Shown piece by piece: positions 62,830 to 64,000 of a stretch of 64,000 bases of DNA. Source of the stretch: CAVYTF01 sp963771435 (lineage in GTDB: Bacteria > Bacteroidota > Bacteroidia > Chitinophagales > Chitinophagaceae). The notes below the pieces were generated by a model that saw only the letters and a program-made list of their open reading frames with translations, was not told the DNA's origin and did not search any database. The DNA lies in assembly GCA_963771435.1 (NCBI GenBank), contig CAVYTF010000030.1:36284-100283 (forward strand), in the 5' to 3' direction. A program made the translations under genes and the position numbers. How positions within the stretch are numbered: position 1 is the stretch's first letter; every line of letters starts with the position of its first letter.

Positions 62830-64000
62830 AATTGGCTCCTGACTTATATGTTTTAGTACCGGTTACCTGTACGTGTCCTGTACCTGAATTATCCAGCCCC
62901 GTTGGCAGGGATACCTTTACCCCACCTCTTGTATTGAAAGTTAATGTCACTGTGCTATTTGTAGCAGTGGCATTGTTATTCAGGAAAAGAGTGTTTGTTT
63001 TTAAAACAGTATCTATATAAATAATATAAGTGTTGGAAGGGATACCGGTTCCTGTAACCAGCATACCAGGATATATGCCGTTTATAGTAGATACGTTTGT
63101 AAGATACGATGATCCGTTTGTAACATTCCCTGTATATGAATAGGAGGTAAGGCCATTCAAGGTGAAAACACCACCTGTTCCTGTAATAGTATTCCCCGCA
63201 AAATCAAGCCAGCCGTTTACAGTTGCGGTATCTCCGGTAGTAAAGGTCTTGCCTGCTATAAGCTTTACACCGCCGGTAGTGTAACCGGTATAAGTATAGT
63301 TATCAAATTTAACATTGTTAGGGCCACTTGCAGCAGGCCATTCAACAGGATTGTTTCCGCTGTTGACAGTTTGCGCAATGCTGCCTGCATAAATAAGTGT
63401 ACCATTTGTGTAAGCAATAGTACCTCCGCCTGTGATTGTGCCGTTCACTAGTGTAAAGGTTCCCGTAATGGTAAGGGTAACACCTGATGCAACATTTAGA
63501 GTACCTGTTGAAAGAGTAACCCGTTCTTCAGTGTCTGTGTTGTAGTTACCGATAATGTGCCCCCGATTATATCTACTGTATTTGTAGTAGGTAAGGTTGT
63601 ACCACCGGTATGGCTTAAAGTCAATGTTCCACCTGCAACCTCAGTTAACCGGTATAAGTATTTTGCCCCGTTAGTGTCAATGTTCCCGTTCCCGATTTTA
63701 TAAAGGTGCCAGTCCCCGCAATAAGCCCTGTTAAATTGACGCCCGTTCCATTTCCAAAAGTAGTATTTGTAGATTGGTTATCAGTTAATGTGCAACCGTT
63801 AATATTCACTGTATCTGGCTATAATCCCCGGTTGTGTTTGTCCAGTAAGAACTTAAGGATGCAATGGTTTGGCTTGTATTATTTAAATTCAAAATAGTAG
63901 GGGAAGCTGCAAGTTCATACATCACAAGCGGCCCTGTGCCTAAATTAGAACCATAATTGATGGTCAGGGTACCTTGCCTTATCCTTGTACTGTCCTGGTA
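62714..64000 (-). CDS. Second adhesin paralogue, upstream fragments with several frameshifts, off the right edge
   Basis: From 63448 down to about 62790 the frame reads MNGTITGGGTIAYTNGTLIY to YVFNTPTTGTQIYP, homologous to the beta-strand-repeat part of the first adhesin. Beyond 63448 the same homology continues (LSTGTLNVASGVTLTITG) but is split by further indels near 63515, 63640 and 63815 up to the window edge. The gene is probably one long reading frame in a correct sequence, or a decaying duplicate of the first adhesin. It cannot be completed here. Confidence 0.7.

Overview
The window comes from a member of the Bacteroidota, most likely Chitinophagia/Chitinophagaceae. Support: TAnnTTTG-type -7 promoter boxes, two proteins with type IX secretion (T9SS) C-terminal sorting domains, a Bacteroidota-type putative porin, an atpD-atpC pair apart from other ATP synthase genes, and many secreted proteins and lipoproteins of families typical of this phylum. 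No phage, transposon, plasmid or CRISPR signature was seen.

Layout. 1-1.7 kb: partial cutC and a Tat-exported glycosylasparaginase (both -). 2.3-12 kb: gyrA, a TPR-like secreted protein, an IPT/TIG lipoprotein, grpE-dnaJ-murB. 11.8-13.8 kb: three small uncharacterised genes (-). 13.9-18.7 kb: purine nucleoside phosphorylase, porin, TlpA-like thioredoxin and a Met-rich protein. 18.7-25.2 kb (-): an ATP-grasp-like gene with a glutamine amidotransferase, two unknowns, atpDC. 25.4-33 kb: LRR/T9SS protein, clan AA aspartic protease, small secreted proteins, Hsp20, two micro-genes around a divergent promoter, a GT22-like mannosyltransferase. 33.4-42.4 kb: TamB, two lipoproteins, an unknown, a frameshifted YXXXPYGxW-type lipoprotein. 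42.5-45.8 kb: tRNA-Lys, a broken SDR gene, SAM hydroxide adenosyltransferase, an SDR without the usual Tyr/Lys, 3-hydroxyanthranilate dioxygenase. 46.1-52.1 kb: a sugar-oxidation cluster (Gfo/Idh/MocA oxidoreductase, two TIM-barrel isomerases, GMC dehydrogenase plus Tat-carrying small subunit), consistent with 3-keto-glycoside metabolism. 52.2-64 kb: a 2873-residue surface adhesin and a frameshifted tandem paralogue running off the right edge.

The most striking feature is not a gene. Almost every larger intergenic gap holds a tandem array of exact 21-nt pitch, each with its own unrelated unit sequence. The shorter gaps hold heptanucleotide tracts (7, 14 or 21 nt spacing). The 21-nt units can often be read as three heptamers, many contain dyad symmetry, and most arrays end a short distance upstream of a start codon. 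The arrays lie near 2.1, 8.5, 13.1, 28.5, 33.2, 39.9 and 48.6 kb, with a related 43-nt array near 46.0 kb and a 15/22-nt array near 50.5 kb.

Second theme: at least five genes (gyrA tail, 13278-13795, 40847-42365, the SDR at 42742 and the adhesin at the right edge) carry single-base indels, several in homopolymer runs. This suggests assembly error, recent decay or, less likely, programmed shifting. Read those genes with care.
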